Source of the DNA: CAVUDO01 sp963740255 | GTDB taxonomy: Bacteria; Actinomycetota; Actinomycetes; Mycobacteriales; Cryptosporangiaceae | Length of the DNA: 64,000 nt | NCBI GenBank assembly: GCA_963740255.1 | Contig: CAVUDO010000002.1 | Span: 744,001 to 808,000, forward strand | Direction of reading: 5' to 3' | Shown: piece after piece, positions 50,497 through 58,747 of the stretch | Numbering within the stretch: the stretch's first letter is position 1 | Layout: each line of letters starts with the position of its first letter | Made by a program: the position numbers and the translations under genes | The notes under the pieces: generated by a model | The model's database searches: none | Told to the model about the DNA's origin: nothing | The model's input: the letters and a program-made list of their open reading frames with translations, nothing else

Positions 50497-50554
50497 CAGG
50501 CCACCTCGCTCCGCGCGGTGGACGGGTGGCTGTGGTGCCCCGAGGACCGCTCGC

Positions 50555-51742
50555 TCACGCGCCGAGCTCCCGCGCGCCCGACCCGCCGCCCGGCCCGAGC
50601 CAGGAGACCTGCCCCTGGGCCGGCCCCGCACCCCACCCGCCCGGCGAGCTCGGGTGGACGCTCACGGGCCGGTGGTCGGCGTGCTGACGCGGCGTCACGG
50701 TGGGCAGCGGGATGGTGGCCAGCACCCGGTCGACGATGTGCTCGGCCGGCACCCCGTCGGCCAGCGCGTCGTAGGAAAGCACCAGCCGGTGCCGCAGCAC
50801 GTCGGCCGCCACATCCACCACGTCCTGCGGCAGCGCGTAGTCACGGCCGCGCATCAGGGCAAGCGCCCGGCAGGCGGCGACGATGCCCAGCGAGGCCCGC
50901 GGCGAGGCGCCGTAGGCGATCAGCCCGGCGACGTCGGACATGCCGTGGTCGGCCGGCGTGCGGGTGGCCAGCACCACCCGGACCGCGTAGTCGACCAGGG
51001 CGTTGTGCACGAAGACGTTGTCGGCGGTCTGCTGCAGGCGCAGCAGGTCCTCGGGGGTGAGCACCTGCTCCGGCGAGGGCGGGTTGACCCCCATCCGGTA
51101 GACGATCTCGCGCTCCTCGGTGTCGGTCGGGTAGCCGACCACCACCTTCATCAGGAACCGGTCGCGCTGCGCCTCGGGCAGCGGGTACACGCCCTCCTGC
51201 TCGATCGGGTTCTGGGTGGCCAGGGTGAGGAACGGACGGGGCAGCGGATAGGTGGTGCCGCCGATCGACACCTGCTTCTCGGCCATCACCTCCAGCAGCG
51301 CCGACTGCACCTTGGCCGGCGCCCGGTTGATCTCGTCGGCGAGCAGGAAGTTGGCGAACACCGGCCCCAGCTCGACGTCGAACGTCTCCGAGCTGGCCTT
51401 GTAGACCCGGGTGCCGAGCAGGTCGGAGGGCACGAGGTCGGGCGTGAACTGGATCCGGGCGAACTTCCCGCCCACGACCCTGGTGAGGGTCTCGACCGCG
51501 AGGGTCTTGGCCACGCCCGGGACGCCCTCGAGCAGGCAGTGGCCGCGGGCGAGCAGGCACACGAGCATCCGCTCGATCATCCGGTCCTGGCCGACGATGA
51601 TCCGCTTCACCTCGAAGAGCGTCCGTTCCAACTGGGTCGCGTCCTGTGCGGGCGTGTTCTTCGGCGTCGCGGCGTTCTGCGGCGTCGCGTCGCCCTGGGA
51701 CGTCGCGGGGTCCCGCGGGGCGGGCGGGCTCTGCGGGGTCAC
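50555..51742 (-). CDS. MoxR family AAA+ ATPase
   Basis: A 395-aa AAA+ chaperone. Walker A LLEGVPGVAKTLAVETLTRV, Walker B NFLLADEINRAPAKVQSALL, sensor TLATQNPIEQEGVYPLPEAQ and the arginine finger region DRFLMKVVVGYP are intact. Repeated Ala-Thr-Pro N-terminal stretches (SQGDATPQNAATPKN) and a C-terminal Gly/Pro-rich tail are unstructured. GTG 51742 has GGAGG 5 nt upstream, so it was preferred over upstream GTGs. First gene of the operon. Confidence 0.95.
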   Translation of the reverse strand: MTPQSPPAPRDPATSQGDATPQNAATPKNTPAQDATQLERTLFEVKRIIVGQDRMIERMLVCLLARGHCLLEGVPGVAKTLAVETLTRVVGGKFARIQFTPDLVPSDLLGTRVYKASSETFDVELGPVFANFLLADEINRAPAKVQSALLEVMAEKQVSIGGTTYPLPRPFLTLATQNPIEQEGVYPLPEAQRDRFLMKVVVGYPTDTEEREIVYRMGVNPPSPEQVLTPEDLLRLQQTADNVFVHNALVDYAVRVVLATRTPADHGMSDVAGLIAYGASPRASLGIVAACRALALMRGRDYALPQDVVDVAADVLRHRLVLSYDALADGVPAEHIVDRVLATIPLPTVTPRQHADHRPVSVHPSSPGGWGAGPAQGQVSWLGPGGGSGARELGA

Positions 51743-51872
51743 GATGTCCTCCACGTTCACGGTGTTCGCGGGCTCGGGAAGAGCCTCGCATGCGCCGGGT
51801 GAAAGCGCCGTGAGGGTCCCCCGGCCGGACGACCGGATCGACGGGTCTCCTCCACTGTGCCAGGCTCGCCGG

Positions 51873-52952
51873 GTGGACTGGCTCGAGGATCTGCACCACG
51901 AGGCGAACGACACCCTGCCCGGCTGGCTCGCCCACTACATCGACTGCGGTGCGACCGACGGGGTGAGTGCCGCCGAGGCGCCGGGGGCCTGGGACCGGCT
52001 GCGGCTGCGGCCCCGCGTGCTGGTCGACGTGTCGGCCGTCTCCACGGGCACCACCGTGCTCGGCAGCGAGGTGTCCTCGCCGCTGGCCGTGGGCCCCACC
52101 GCCCTGCACCGGGCCGTGCACCCCGACGGGGAGCTGGCCACCGCGACGGCGGCCGCGGACGCCGGTGCCCTGTTCTGCCTGTCGGCCCGCTCCGGCACGG
52201 CGATGGAGAAGGTCGCCGCGACGGGCGTGCGGTGGTGGATGCAGGTGTACGTCCTGCGCGACCGGGACGTGACCGAGGCGTACGTCCGGCGCGCCGTGGC
52301 CGCCGGCGCCGGGGCGCTGGTGCTCACCGCCGACACGCCGGTGGTGGGCCGCAAGCCCGAGGCCGACGCGCTGGAGGAGGCGGCCGGGGTGGACCTGCCG
52401 GCCGCCTTCAGCGCGGCCAGCCTGACGCCGGCCGGCGAGGACCCCGAGACGTACTGGGACTCCGGGTCCGTGCACAGCCTCTACCAGGCCCCGGACCTGA
52501 CGCCGGCGACGATCGGCTGGCTGGCAGGGATCTCCGGCCTGCCCGTGGTGGTCAAAGGTGTGCTGCGCGGGGACGACGCGCGCCGCTGCGCCGACGGCGG
52601 TGCCGCCGCGGTCTGGGTGTCCAACCACGGTGGACGCCAGCTGGACGGCGCTGTGAGCACGGCCGATGCCCTGCCCGAGGTGGTGGCGGCACTGGAGGGC
52701 ACCGGCTCGGAGGTCTACGTCGACGGCGGCATCCGGCGCGGCGGCCACGCCCTGCGGGCGCTGGCTCTCGGCGCCAGCGCGGTCTTCCTCGGCCGGCCGC
52801 CGCTGTGGGGTCTGGCGTGTGCCGGCGCCGAGGGCGTCCGGCAGGTGCTCGACGGCCTGACCGACGAACTGGCGCACGCGATGACGCTGGCGGGAGCCCC
52901 GACACCGGCCCATCTGACCGCCGATCTGGTCGTCTCCGGACGGGCCGGTTGA
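51873..52952 (+). CDS. FMN-dependent alpha-hydroxy-acid oxidizing protein
   Basis: A 359-aa glycolate-oxidase/lactate-oxidase-family barrel. LEDLHHEANDTLPGWLAHYI, then RVLVDVSAVSTGTTVLGSEV, LSARSGTAMEKVA, QVYVLRDRDVT, VVVKGVLRGDDARRC, the catalytic His in WVSNHGGRQLDG and VYVDGGIRRGGHALRALALG (FMN phosphate). It oxidises an L-hydroxy acid; the exact one is not predictable. GTG 51873 is the family-like start. Divergent from moxR; the 130-bp space shows no clear promoter. Confidence 0.92.
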   Translation: MDWLEDLHHEANDTLPGWLAHYIDCGATDGVSAAEAPGAWDRLRLRPRVLVDVSAVSTGTTVLGSEVSSPLAVGPTALHRAVHPDGELATATAAADAGALFCLSARSGTAMEKVAATGVRWWMQVYVLRDRDVTEAYVRRAVAAGAGALVLTADTPVVGRKPEADALEEAAGVDLPAAFSAASLTPAGEDPETYWDSGSVHSLYQAPDLTPATIGWLAGISGLPVVVKGVLRGDDARRCADGGAAAVWVSNHGGRQLDGAVSTADALPEVVAALEGTGSEVYVDGGIRRGGHALRALALGASAVFLGRPPLWGLACAGAEGVRQVLDGLTDELAHAMTLAGAPTPAHLTADLVVSGRAG

Positions 52953-52989
52953 CCCTGCGCAAACCGGCCGTCCGGCGGCGAAAAAGGTG

Positions 52990-53101
52990 TCGGATAACGG
53001 GCAGATATGGTCGTCCAGACCATGGACAACGTCGCCACGAGTTGGTGTAAGCTTCCCCTCGACGCCAGGCGGCTTCCCCCGTGGTCGCCTGGCGTCGTTT
53101 T
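52990..53101 (+). ncRNA. Candidate small RNA with C-rich loops (6C-like)
   Basis: The 239-bp space between two genes holds, in order, GGATAAC, a 6-bp hairpin ATGGTC-GTCCA-GACCAT (53007-53023), the C-rich loop AGCTTCCCCTCG and a terminator with a GCTTCCCCC loop ending TTTT at 53101. Two C-rich single-stranded segments and a strong intrinsic terminator recall the actinobacterial 6C RNA class, though only 4 and 5 Cs are present. No ORF with coding bias lies here. Confidence 0.4.
53060..53101 (+). terminator. Intrinsic terminator
   Basis: A perfect 12-bp stem (53060-53071 with 53086-53097), 14-nt loop GCTTCCCCCGTGGT and TTTT (53098-53101). It is the only hairpin in the window with a clean T-run directly after the stem, and it is 107 nt from the upstream stop, so it likely ends a separate small transcript. 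Confidence 0.85.
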
Positions 53102-53191
53102 GCGTGCGCAGGCGTCGGTGAACCGACGTCTGGCGTCTCTGGAGAAGCCCGCACACTGCGAGAAGCCTCACCGACCGGGGGTGCCGAGCCC

Positions 53192-53422
53192 GTGACCACC
53201 GACCACACCGCCGCGCCGGTCTGCTCCGCCAAGGGCTGTCGCGCGGCGGCCCGGTTCGCGGTGCGCTGGCGCAACCCGCGGCTGCACACGACCGACCGGG
53301 TGAAGACCTGGGTGGCCTGTCCGGACCACCGCCAGTACCTCGCCGGCTACCTCGACGCCCGCGGATTCCTGCTGGCGGTCGAACCGCTCGGCGACGGCGG
53401 AGATGGCGACGGCCCGGCCTGA
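53192..53422 (+). CDS. Small Cys/His-containing conserved protein
   Basis: A 76-aa protein with CSAKGCRAAARFAVRWRNPR and VKTWVACPDHRQYLAGYL. The pattern C-x4-C ... C-x2-H suggests a zinc ribbon. It is recognisable as a small conserved actinobacterial family, often labelled acetone carboxylase in annotations without support. GTG 53192 is chosen for length; an open frame continues upstream without bias. 25 nt before the PH-domain gene. Confidence 0.7.
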   Translation: MTTDHTAAPVCSAKGCRAAARFAVRWRNPRLHTTDRVKTWVACPDHRQYLAGYLDARGFLLAVEPLGDGGDGDGPA

Positions 53423-53447
53423 GCCGGCGCGTGGCTAGGGTGGGCAG

Positions 53448-54062
53448 GTGCCCACACCCCCAACGGACGCGTCAGGCATCGACGACACAGCCCTCGACGG
53501 CCCCGCACCCGGCAAGGCGGCACCCGGGTCGCTCGGCAACGCCACCGCCGCGACCGACACCGCGACCGGCGACCACGATCCGGCGTTCTGGCCCGACGGC
53601 GTGGTCTGGCGCCCGGTGTCCCCGGCGTTGGCCACGGTCCGGCGGCTCGGCGTGCTGGCCGGCACGATCCCGCTGCTCGGGGGGGTGGGCCTCCTCTGGT
53701 GGTGGACCGACGGAGGGTGGCTGGTGTGGGTCCTCGCCGTCGTCGTACTCGGCCTGCCCGCCTGGTCGTGGGTGGTGATCGGACGCGCGGTGCGTTCGTG
53801 GGGGTACGCCGAGCGGGAGGACGACCTGCTGGTCCGGCACGGGGTGCTCGTCCGCAGGCTCACCGTGGTGCCCTACGGCCGGATGCAGTTCGTTGACGTC
53901 ACCGCGGGCCCGGTAGAACGGGCGGCGGGCATCGCCACCGTCCAGCTGCACACGGCCGCGGCCGCCACCGACGCGGCCATCCCCGGCCTGGAACCGACCG
54001 AGGCGGCCCGGCTGCGGGACCGGTTGGCCGCGCTGGGCGAGCAGCGGGCGGCCGGCCTGTGA
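53448..54062 (+). CDS. PH domain-containing membrane protein (YdbS-like)
   Basis: A 204-aa protein. About 55 disordered N-terminal residues, two membrane helices (VLAGTIPLLGGVGLLWWW; GWLVWVLAVVVLGLPAWSWV) and a bacterial PH2 domain: RHGVLVRRLTVVPYGRMQFV, RAAGIATVQLHTAA. GTG 53448 follows TAGGGT (53436-53441) by 6 nt, a leaderless start. It pairs with the longer PH-domain protein downstream, as ydbS-ydbT in Bacillus. Role unknown. Confidence 0.9.
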   Translation: MPTPPTDASGIDDTALDGPAPGKAAPGSLGNATAATDTATGDHDPAFWPDGVVWRPVSPALATVRRLGVLAGTIPLLGGVGLLWWWTDGGWLVWVLAVVVLGLPAWSWVVIGRAVRSWGYAEREDDLLVRHGVLVRRLTVVPYGRMQFVDVTAGPVERAAGIATVQLHTAAAATDAAIPGLEPTEAARLRDRLAALGEQRAAGL

Positions 54063-54084
54063 CCGGGTACGCCGAGGGTGTCCG

Positions 54085-55509
54085 GTGACCGACAGCGCCA
54101 CCGGACAGGAGACGCGGACCGCACCCGAGTCGGCGAAGGGCTACCGCCGGCTGCACCCGTTGACGCCGCTGGTGCGCGGGCTGCGCACGTTCGGCATCCT
54201 CACCGCCCTGGTGTCCTACCAGGCCTGGCGGGCGCCCAACCTCGCGCTGGTCGGCCTGCTCGTCGCGGTCGGCATCGTCGGCGGGTTCGTGGTGAGCTGG
54301 TTCTCCTGGCGGTTCACCGGCTACCGGGTCGACCAGCGGGAACTGCGCATCATCGAGGGAGTCTTCGCCCGTCGACACCGCACTGTTCCGCTCGAACGGG
54401 TGCAGGCCGTCGACGTCGTCCAGCCGCTGGTCGCCCGGCTGCTCGGGCTCGCCGAAGTGCGGTTGGAGGTGGTCGGCGGCGGGGAGACCGAGGCGCCGCT
54501 GGCCTACCTGACCCGGTCGGAGGCCGAGGCGCTCCGGATCCACCTGCTGCGGCTGGTCTCCGATGCCCGTGGCCGGGAGGTTCCCGCCGGGGCGGACACC
54601 GACAGCGACCCGACAGTGGCAGCCGCGACCGGTGAGCCGGACGCGATCCCGGCCGCGGAGCAGCGGACCCTGTTCGCCGTCGACCGCCGCGAGCTCGTGC
54701 TGTCCCAGCTGCTCACGCCGAACGCCCTCGCGGTGCCGTTCCTCGCGATCTACCCGGTGCTGGAGTTCCTCGACAACGAGCCGTCGTTCGCCGCGGTGTT
54801 CGCCTTCCTCAGCGGCATCGCCGGCGTGGTGCTGGTGCCGATCCGCCGGGTGCTGGGCGAGTGGGGCTTCATCCTTACCGAAGGCGCCGACGGGCTCAGC
54901 ATCCGGCGCGGCCTGCTCGACGTGTCGAACCAGACGTTTCCGCGTTCCCGGGTGCAGGCCGTCCGGGTCCGCCGGCCGCTACTGTGGCGGCCGTTCGGCT
55001 GGGTGCGGGTGGAGGTCGACGTCGCCGGTTACGGCCGCCAGGGCGACCAGCAAAGCAGCGGTGCGCTGGTGCCGGTGGCCATGTCGGCGGCCGCCTTCGC
55101 GACGCTGCATGACGTGCTGCCCGCGGTACCGGCCGACGGACCGGACTCGCTCGGGCTGCACCCCGCTCCCCCGGCCGCCCGCCGGCGCACGCCGTTGCAG
55201 GCCAGCAGGCTCGGCTATGCGGTGACGCCGGAGGTGCTGGTCACCCGGTACGGCTGGCCGGTTCTCAAACACGACATCGCGGTGCACGCCCGCGCGCAGA
55301 GCATCCGGGTGAGCGAAGGTCCCTGGCAACGCTCGCTCGGCCTGGCGTCGGTCCATTTCGACCCCGCCGGTTCCCAGACCACGCCCCAGGTGCGGCACCG
55401 GCTCGCCGCCGAGGCCGGTGCCCTCGCCGACGACCTGGCCCGACGTGCCCGCGCCAGCCGTCGCGACGAGCAACCCCTCCTGCCGCTGGCGCCCTGCCCG
55501 GGCGGCTGA
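54085..55509 (+). CDS. Multi-PH-domain membrane protein (YdbT-like)
   Basis: A 474-aa protein with three bacterial PH2 units, each with the same run of motifs: RIIEGVFARRHRTVPLERVQ, IRRGLLDVSNQTFPRSRVQA and TRYGWPVLKHDIAVHARAQS. Two pairs of membrane helices separate them (TALVSYQAWRAPNLALVGLL; FLAIYPVLEFLDNEPSF, AFLSGIAGVVLVPIRRVL). It starts 22 nt after the YdbS-like gene, with which it probably forms a complex. Biochemical function unknown. Confidence 0.92.
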   Translation: MTDSATGQETRTAPESAKGYRRLHPLTPLVRGLRTFGILTALVSYQAWRAPNLALVGLLVAVGIVGGFVVSWFSWRFTGYRVDQRELRIIEGVFARRHRTVPLERVQAVDVVQPLVARLLGLAEVRLEVVGGGETEAPLAYLTRSEAEALRIHLLRLVSDARGREVPAGADTDSDPTVAAATGEPDAIPAAEQRTLFAVDRRELVLSQLLTPNALAVPFLAIYPVLEFLDNEPSFAAVFAFLSGIAGVVLVPIRRVLGEWGFILTEGADGLSIRRGLLDVSNQTFPRSRVQAVRVRRPLLWRPFGWVRVEVDVAGYGRQGDQQSSGALVPVAMSAAAFATLHDVLPAVPADGPDSLGLHPAPPAARRRTPLQASRLGYAVTPEVLVTRYGWPVLKHDIAVHARAQSIRVSEGPWQRSLGLASVHFDPAGSQTTPQVRHRLAAEAGALADDLARRARASRRDEQPLLPLAPCPGG

Positions 55510-55516
55510 CGAGCCG

Positions 55517-56512
55517 TCAGGCGACCGCGGCGGCGTCCTCGGCCTCGTGGGGGGCCGGCCCGCCGCCCGCCCGTCGCCGACGCCACCAGCGCTCCGCCAG
55601 GCCCACCACCGCGAACACCACGCACACGTACACCGCACCCGCGAGGGCGTCCACCACGTAGTGCTCGCCGGTGTAGACGAGCGTCGCGGTCATCGCCAGC
55701 GGGTAGGCGAGCAACACCGGGATCCACCGCCTGCGGACCCGGTTCAGGAAGAACGCGACGACGCTGACGCTGAACGCCGTGTGCAGCGACGGCATCGCGG
55801 CCACCGGATTGGACATCGCCTGGCCGGTGTCGAGCAGGTTGCCGGCCAGGTCCAGCCCGATCGCCGACCACCCCTTGGCCGAGGTCCGCTCGACGTGCCC
55901 GGCGAGGTACCCGTGCTCGGCCGCCCACCACGGCGGCGCCGCCGGGTAGAGGAAGTAGGTGGCCAGCCCGAGCGCGATCAGGCCGAGCCAGCGGCGCATG
56001 AACGCCGCCCACAGTGACCGCGCGCGCAGCCACAGCACCACCGCGACCGTCAGGGTCACCACGAAGTGCGAGAGGTACACGATCGAGGCCGCGATGTCGT
56101 ACCAGTGCACCCGCAGCGGGTCGTAGAGATGCTGCTGCAGCCAGATCGTCGGGACCTGGCCGCCGAACAGGGCCCGGTCGGCGTCGATCAGCTCGGTGAC
56201 GTGGGGCATGCCCCCGTCGTCGGCCGCGCCGCGGCTGAAGCCGTACAGCACCAGCAGCGCCACGATCGGCAGCCAGTCGCGGGCGAACCGCAGGTGGCTC
56301 GTCGGCGACCGGTGGCTGTTCCAGGCGATCGTGGCGCCCCACAGGCAGACGAACGCGACGATCGGGTCGGTGGGGAGGCCGCCCTTGTACCACCACAGTG
56401 CGGCGAACCCGCCGGCCCACACGGCCATGCCGATCGCCCGACGCCAGAGCAGTCCGGGGCTGGTGGCACCGGACGCGTCGGCTACCTCCGGCGAGGTGGT
56501 CTCGGTCGCCAC
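55517..56512 (-). CDS. PAP2 superfamily membrane phosphatase
   Basis: A 331-aa polytopic protein with six or more helices. The acid-phosphatase motifs are AMPSLHTAFSVSVVAFFL and YTGEHYVVDALAGAVYVCVV, with the preceding PAAPPWWAAEHG typical of the inositolphosphotransferase/Aur1-like branch. It acts on a lipid phosphate or transfers a phosphoinositol group; actinobacterial relatives of this shape exist in phosphatidylinositol pathways, so both are open. GTG 56512. It converges on the YdbT-like gene with 7 bp between. Confidence 0.9.
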   Translation of the reverse strand: MATETTSPEVADASGATSPGLLWRRAIGMAVWAGGFAALWWYKGGLPTDPIVAFVCLWGATIAWNSHRSPTSHLRFARDWLPIVALLVLYGFSRGAADDGGMPHVTELIDADRALFGGQVPTIWLQQHLYDPLRVHWYDIAASIVYLSHFVVTLTVAVVLWLRARSLWAAFMRRWLGLIALGLATYFLYPAAPPWWAAEHGYLAGHVERTSAKGWSAIGLDLAGNLLDTGQAMSNPVAAMPSLHTAFSVSVVAFFLNRVRRRWIPVLLAYPLAMTATLVYTGEHYVVDALAGAVYVCVVFAVVGLAERWWRRRRAGGGPAPHEAEDAAAVA

Positions 56513-56571
56513 GGGGCAAGGGTAGAGCAGCGGTCCCGCCGGCGGGCACACGCCCACCGCGGCCGGGTGGG

Positions 56572-57357
56572 TCAGACCGCCGAGGCCGTCGCCGATCCGC
56601 TCCCGCTCACACCCGCCGTGAGCTGCGGGAGCACCATTCCGATCGGACCGGCGATCCGGGCGTCGGCCACCGCGTCGTACGGGGTCGGGTCGGCGTTCAC
56701 GATGACGACCCGGGCGCCGCTGTTCTTCGCGACCTCGACCAGGCCCGCGACCGGCTGGACGGAGAGTGACGTTCCGACCGTGAGGAACAGGTCGCAGTCC
56801 GACGCCGCCGCGCGGGCCTGGGCCAGCACGGCCGGCACCAGTGGCTGGCCGAACGAGATCGTGCCGGCCTTGAGGATGCCACCGCAGCGCAGGCAGGCCG
56901 GGTCGTCGTCCCCGCCCGCCACCCGTTCGAGGGTGTCCGACATCGCGGCGCGGGCACCGCAGGACAGGCACTCGACCTCGTACAGCGAACCGTGCACCTC
57001 GACGACGCGGTCCTCGGACGTGCCGGCGAGCTGGTGCAGCCCGTCGATGTTCTGGGTGATCAGCGCCCGCAGCTTGCCGGCCGCCTCGAGGTCGACCAGG
57101 GCGTAGTGGGCGGCGTTGGGCCGTGCGGTCCAGGCCGCGTGGGCCCGCCGGATCCGCCACGCCTCCCGCCGGATCTCCGGGTCGGACACGTAGTCGCGCA
57201 GGGTGAACAGGCGTTGCGCCGCCGGATCGCGGGTCCAGATCCCATTAGGACCGCGGAAATCGGGGATGCCGCTGTCGGTACTGATGCCGGCCCCGGTCAG
57301 CACTGTCACCTTGTCCGCCGCGGCGATCCAGCCCGCGACCGTCTGCACGTCCTTCAT
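56572..57357 (-). CDS. Sir2 family NAD-dependent protein deacylase
   Basis: A 261-aa sirtuin. VLTGAGISTDSGIPDFRG and ITQNIDGLHQLAG bind NAD, the catalytic His is in VEVHGSLYEVEC, and a Cys4 zinc site is formed by CLSCGA and CLRCGG. GTSLSVQPVAGLVEVAKNSG completes the Rossmann part. It removes acyl groups from protein lysines such as acetyl-CoA synthetase. TAGCGT lies 8 nt before ATG 57357. It follows the PAP2 gene start by 59 bp. Confidence 0.95.
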   Translation of the reverse strand: MKDVQTVAGWIAAADKVTVLTGAGISTDSGIPDFRGPNGIWTRDPAAQRLFTLRDYVSDPEIRREAWRIRRAHAAWTARPNAAHYALVDLEAAGKLRALITQNIDGLHQLAGTSEDRVVEVHGSLYEVECLSCGARAAMSDTLERVAGGDDDPACLRCGGILKAGTISFGQPLVPAVLAQARAAASDCDLFLTVGTSLSVQPVAGLVEVAKNSGARVVIVNADPTPYDAVADARIAGPIGMVLPQLTAGVSGSGSATASAV

Positions 57358-57428
57358 GCCGACAAACGCTAGGCCGCCCGGGCCCGGATCACCAGCCGTA
57401 TCGGCGGGTTCCCCCTACCCTCGGAGGT

Positions 57429-57830
57429 ATGTCGCTGCAAACCGGGCTCGTCGGCCGGGTCGAGACCCGCGTCGCCGAGGCCGACACCGCCGCGCGGCTG
57501 GGCTCGGGTGACGTGGCGGTCCTGGCCACGCCGCGCGCGTTGGCACTGGCCGAGGCCGCCACGGTGGCCGCCGTGGCCGCCCGCCTGCCGGCCGGTTCCA
57601 CCACCGTCGGCGTCCGGGTCGAGCTCGACCACCACCTCCCCACGCCGGTGGGCGCCGAGGTGACGGCGGAGGCGTCGCTGGTGGCCGTCGAGGGCCGGCG
57701 GCTCACGTTCGAGGTCACGGTCCGGGAGTGCCGGGATGGCGTCCCGGTCGCGGTGGCCTCCGGCCGGGTGGTGCGCATGGTGGTCGACCGGGATCGGTTC
57801 GTCGCCGGTCTCCGGAACGGCGTGTCGTGA
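57429..57830 (+). CDS. Fluoroacetyl-CoA-specific-thioesterase-like hotdog protein
   Basis: A 133-aa hotdog-fold protein of the FlK thioesterase-like group: MSLQTGLVGRVETRVAEADT, STTVGVRVELDHHLPTPVGA and LTFEVTVRECRDGVPVAVAS. Such proteins hydrolyse small acyl-CoAs; the fluoroacetyl specificity is a name only. ATG 57429 has GGAGGT directly before it and TACCCT 7 nt upstream. 49 nt before the metallo-beta-lactamase gene, so a two-gene unit. Confidence 0.88.
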   Translation: MSLQTGLVGRVETRVAEADTAARLGSGDVAVLATPRALALAEAATVAAVAARLPAGSTTVGVRVELDHHLPTPVGAEVTAEASLVAVEGRRLTFEVTVRECRDGVPVAVASGRVVRMVVDRDRFVAGLRNGVS

Positions 57831-57879
57831 CCGGAACGCGTGCCGGAGCCACGCCCCGTCGGATACCGGTGGGCCGGGC

Positions 57880-58722
57880 GTGACCAGCCGGTCGACCTGG
57901 TCGGAGGTCGCGGCCGGCGTCTACGTCTGGCGCGAACACGTGCTCGACGTCAACGCGGTACTCGTGGTCGGCGGCGAGGGGGCGGTCGTCGTCGACACGC
58001 TGAGCACACTCGGTCAGGCCGGCGCGTTCGCCGCGGCCGTCCGGGCGGTCACCCCGTTGCCCTGGCAGGTGGTGAACACCCACGGGCACTTCGACCACTG
58101 GTTCGGCAACGCCGTCCTCGCGCCGGACGCCCGGATCCCGGTGTGGGCGCAGCGCCGCTGCGTCGCGCGCTACGCCGGCGGCGGGACGACCCTGGTCGAG
58201 CAGGTGGCCGCGACCTGGCAGGACACCGAGCCGGCGCTGGCCGTCGAGGTCGCCGCCGTGACGCCCCGCCCACCCGACCGGGAGGTGCGCGAGCACGTCA
58301 CGCTCGACCTGGGCGGTCGCACCGTCGACCTGCGCCACCTCGGCCGCGGGCACACCGACCACGACCTGGTGGTGGTCGTGCCGGACGCCGGCGTGGTGTG
58401 CCTGGGCGACCTCGTCGAGGAAGGCGCGTCACCCTCCTTCGACGACGCCTACCCGCTCGACTGGCCGGCCACCCTCGCCGCGGCGCTGCGCCAGCTGGAC
58501 GGCCTACCCGACGGCCCGCTCGTGCCAGGCCACGGCGCGGTCGTGGACGCCGGGTTCGCGCGCGCCCAGCACGCCCAGCTCACGACGCTGGAATGGCTCT
58601 GCCGCGAGGGACACGCCGACTCCGCGCCGGCCGCCGAGGTGGCTGCCCGGTCGCCGTTCGGCCCGGACGCCTCCCTGATCGCGGTCGAGCGGGCGTACGC
58701 CGACCTGGACGGGAGGCTCTGA
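57880..58722 (+). CDS. MBL-fold metallo-hydrolase
   Basis: A 280-aa metallo-beta-lactamase-fold protein. The metal-binding motif is NTHGHFDHWFGNAV, with further ligands in RHLGRGHTDHDLVV, VCLGDLVEEGASP and VPGHGAVVDAGFA. This set with D after GHTDH resembles the QH-NDM/glyoxalase II-like group. The substrate is unknown. Begins with GTG 57880; 25 bp separate its stop from the convergent asnB stop. Confidence 0.9.
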   Translation: MTSRSTWSEVAAGVYVWREHVLDVNAVLVVGGEGAVVVDTLSTLGQAGAFAAAVRAVTPLPWQVVNTHGHFDHWFGNAVLAPDARIPVWAQRRCVARYAGGGTTLVEQVAATWQDTEPALAVEVAAVTPRPPDREVREHVTLDLGGRTVDLRHLGRGHTDHDLVVVVPDAGVVCLGDLVEEGASPSFDDAYPLDWPATLAAALRQLDGLPDGPLVPGHGAVVDAGFARAQHAQLTTLEWLCREGHADSAPAAEVAARSPFGPDASLIAVERAYADLDGRL

Positions 58723-58747
58723 GCCGGTGGCGACCCGCGCCGCGGCG

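Noticed and set aside
53192..53422. Acetone carboxylase subunit.
   Set aside because: The protein is 76 aa with a Cys/His pattern and no carboxylase domain; the label seems to be a propagated annotation.
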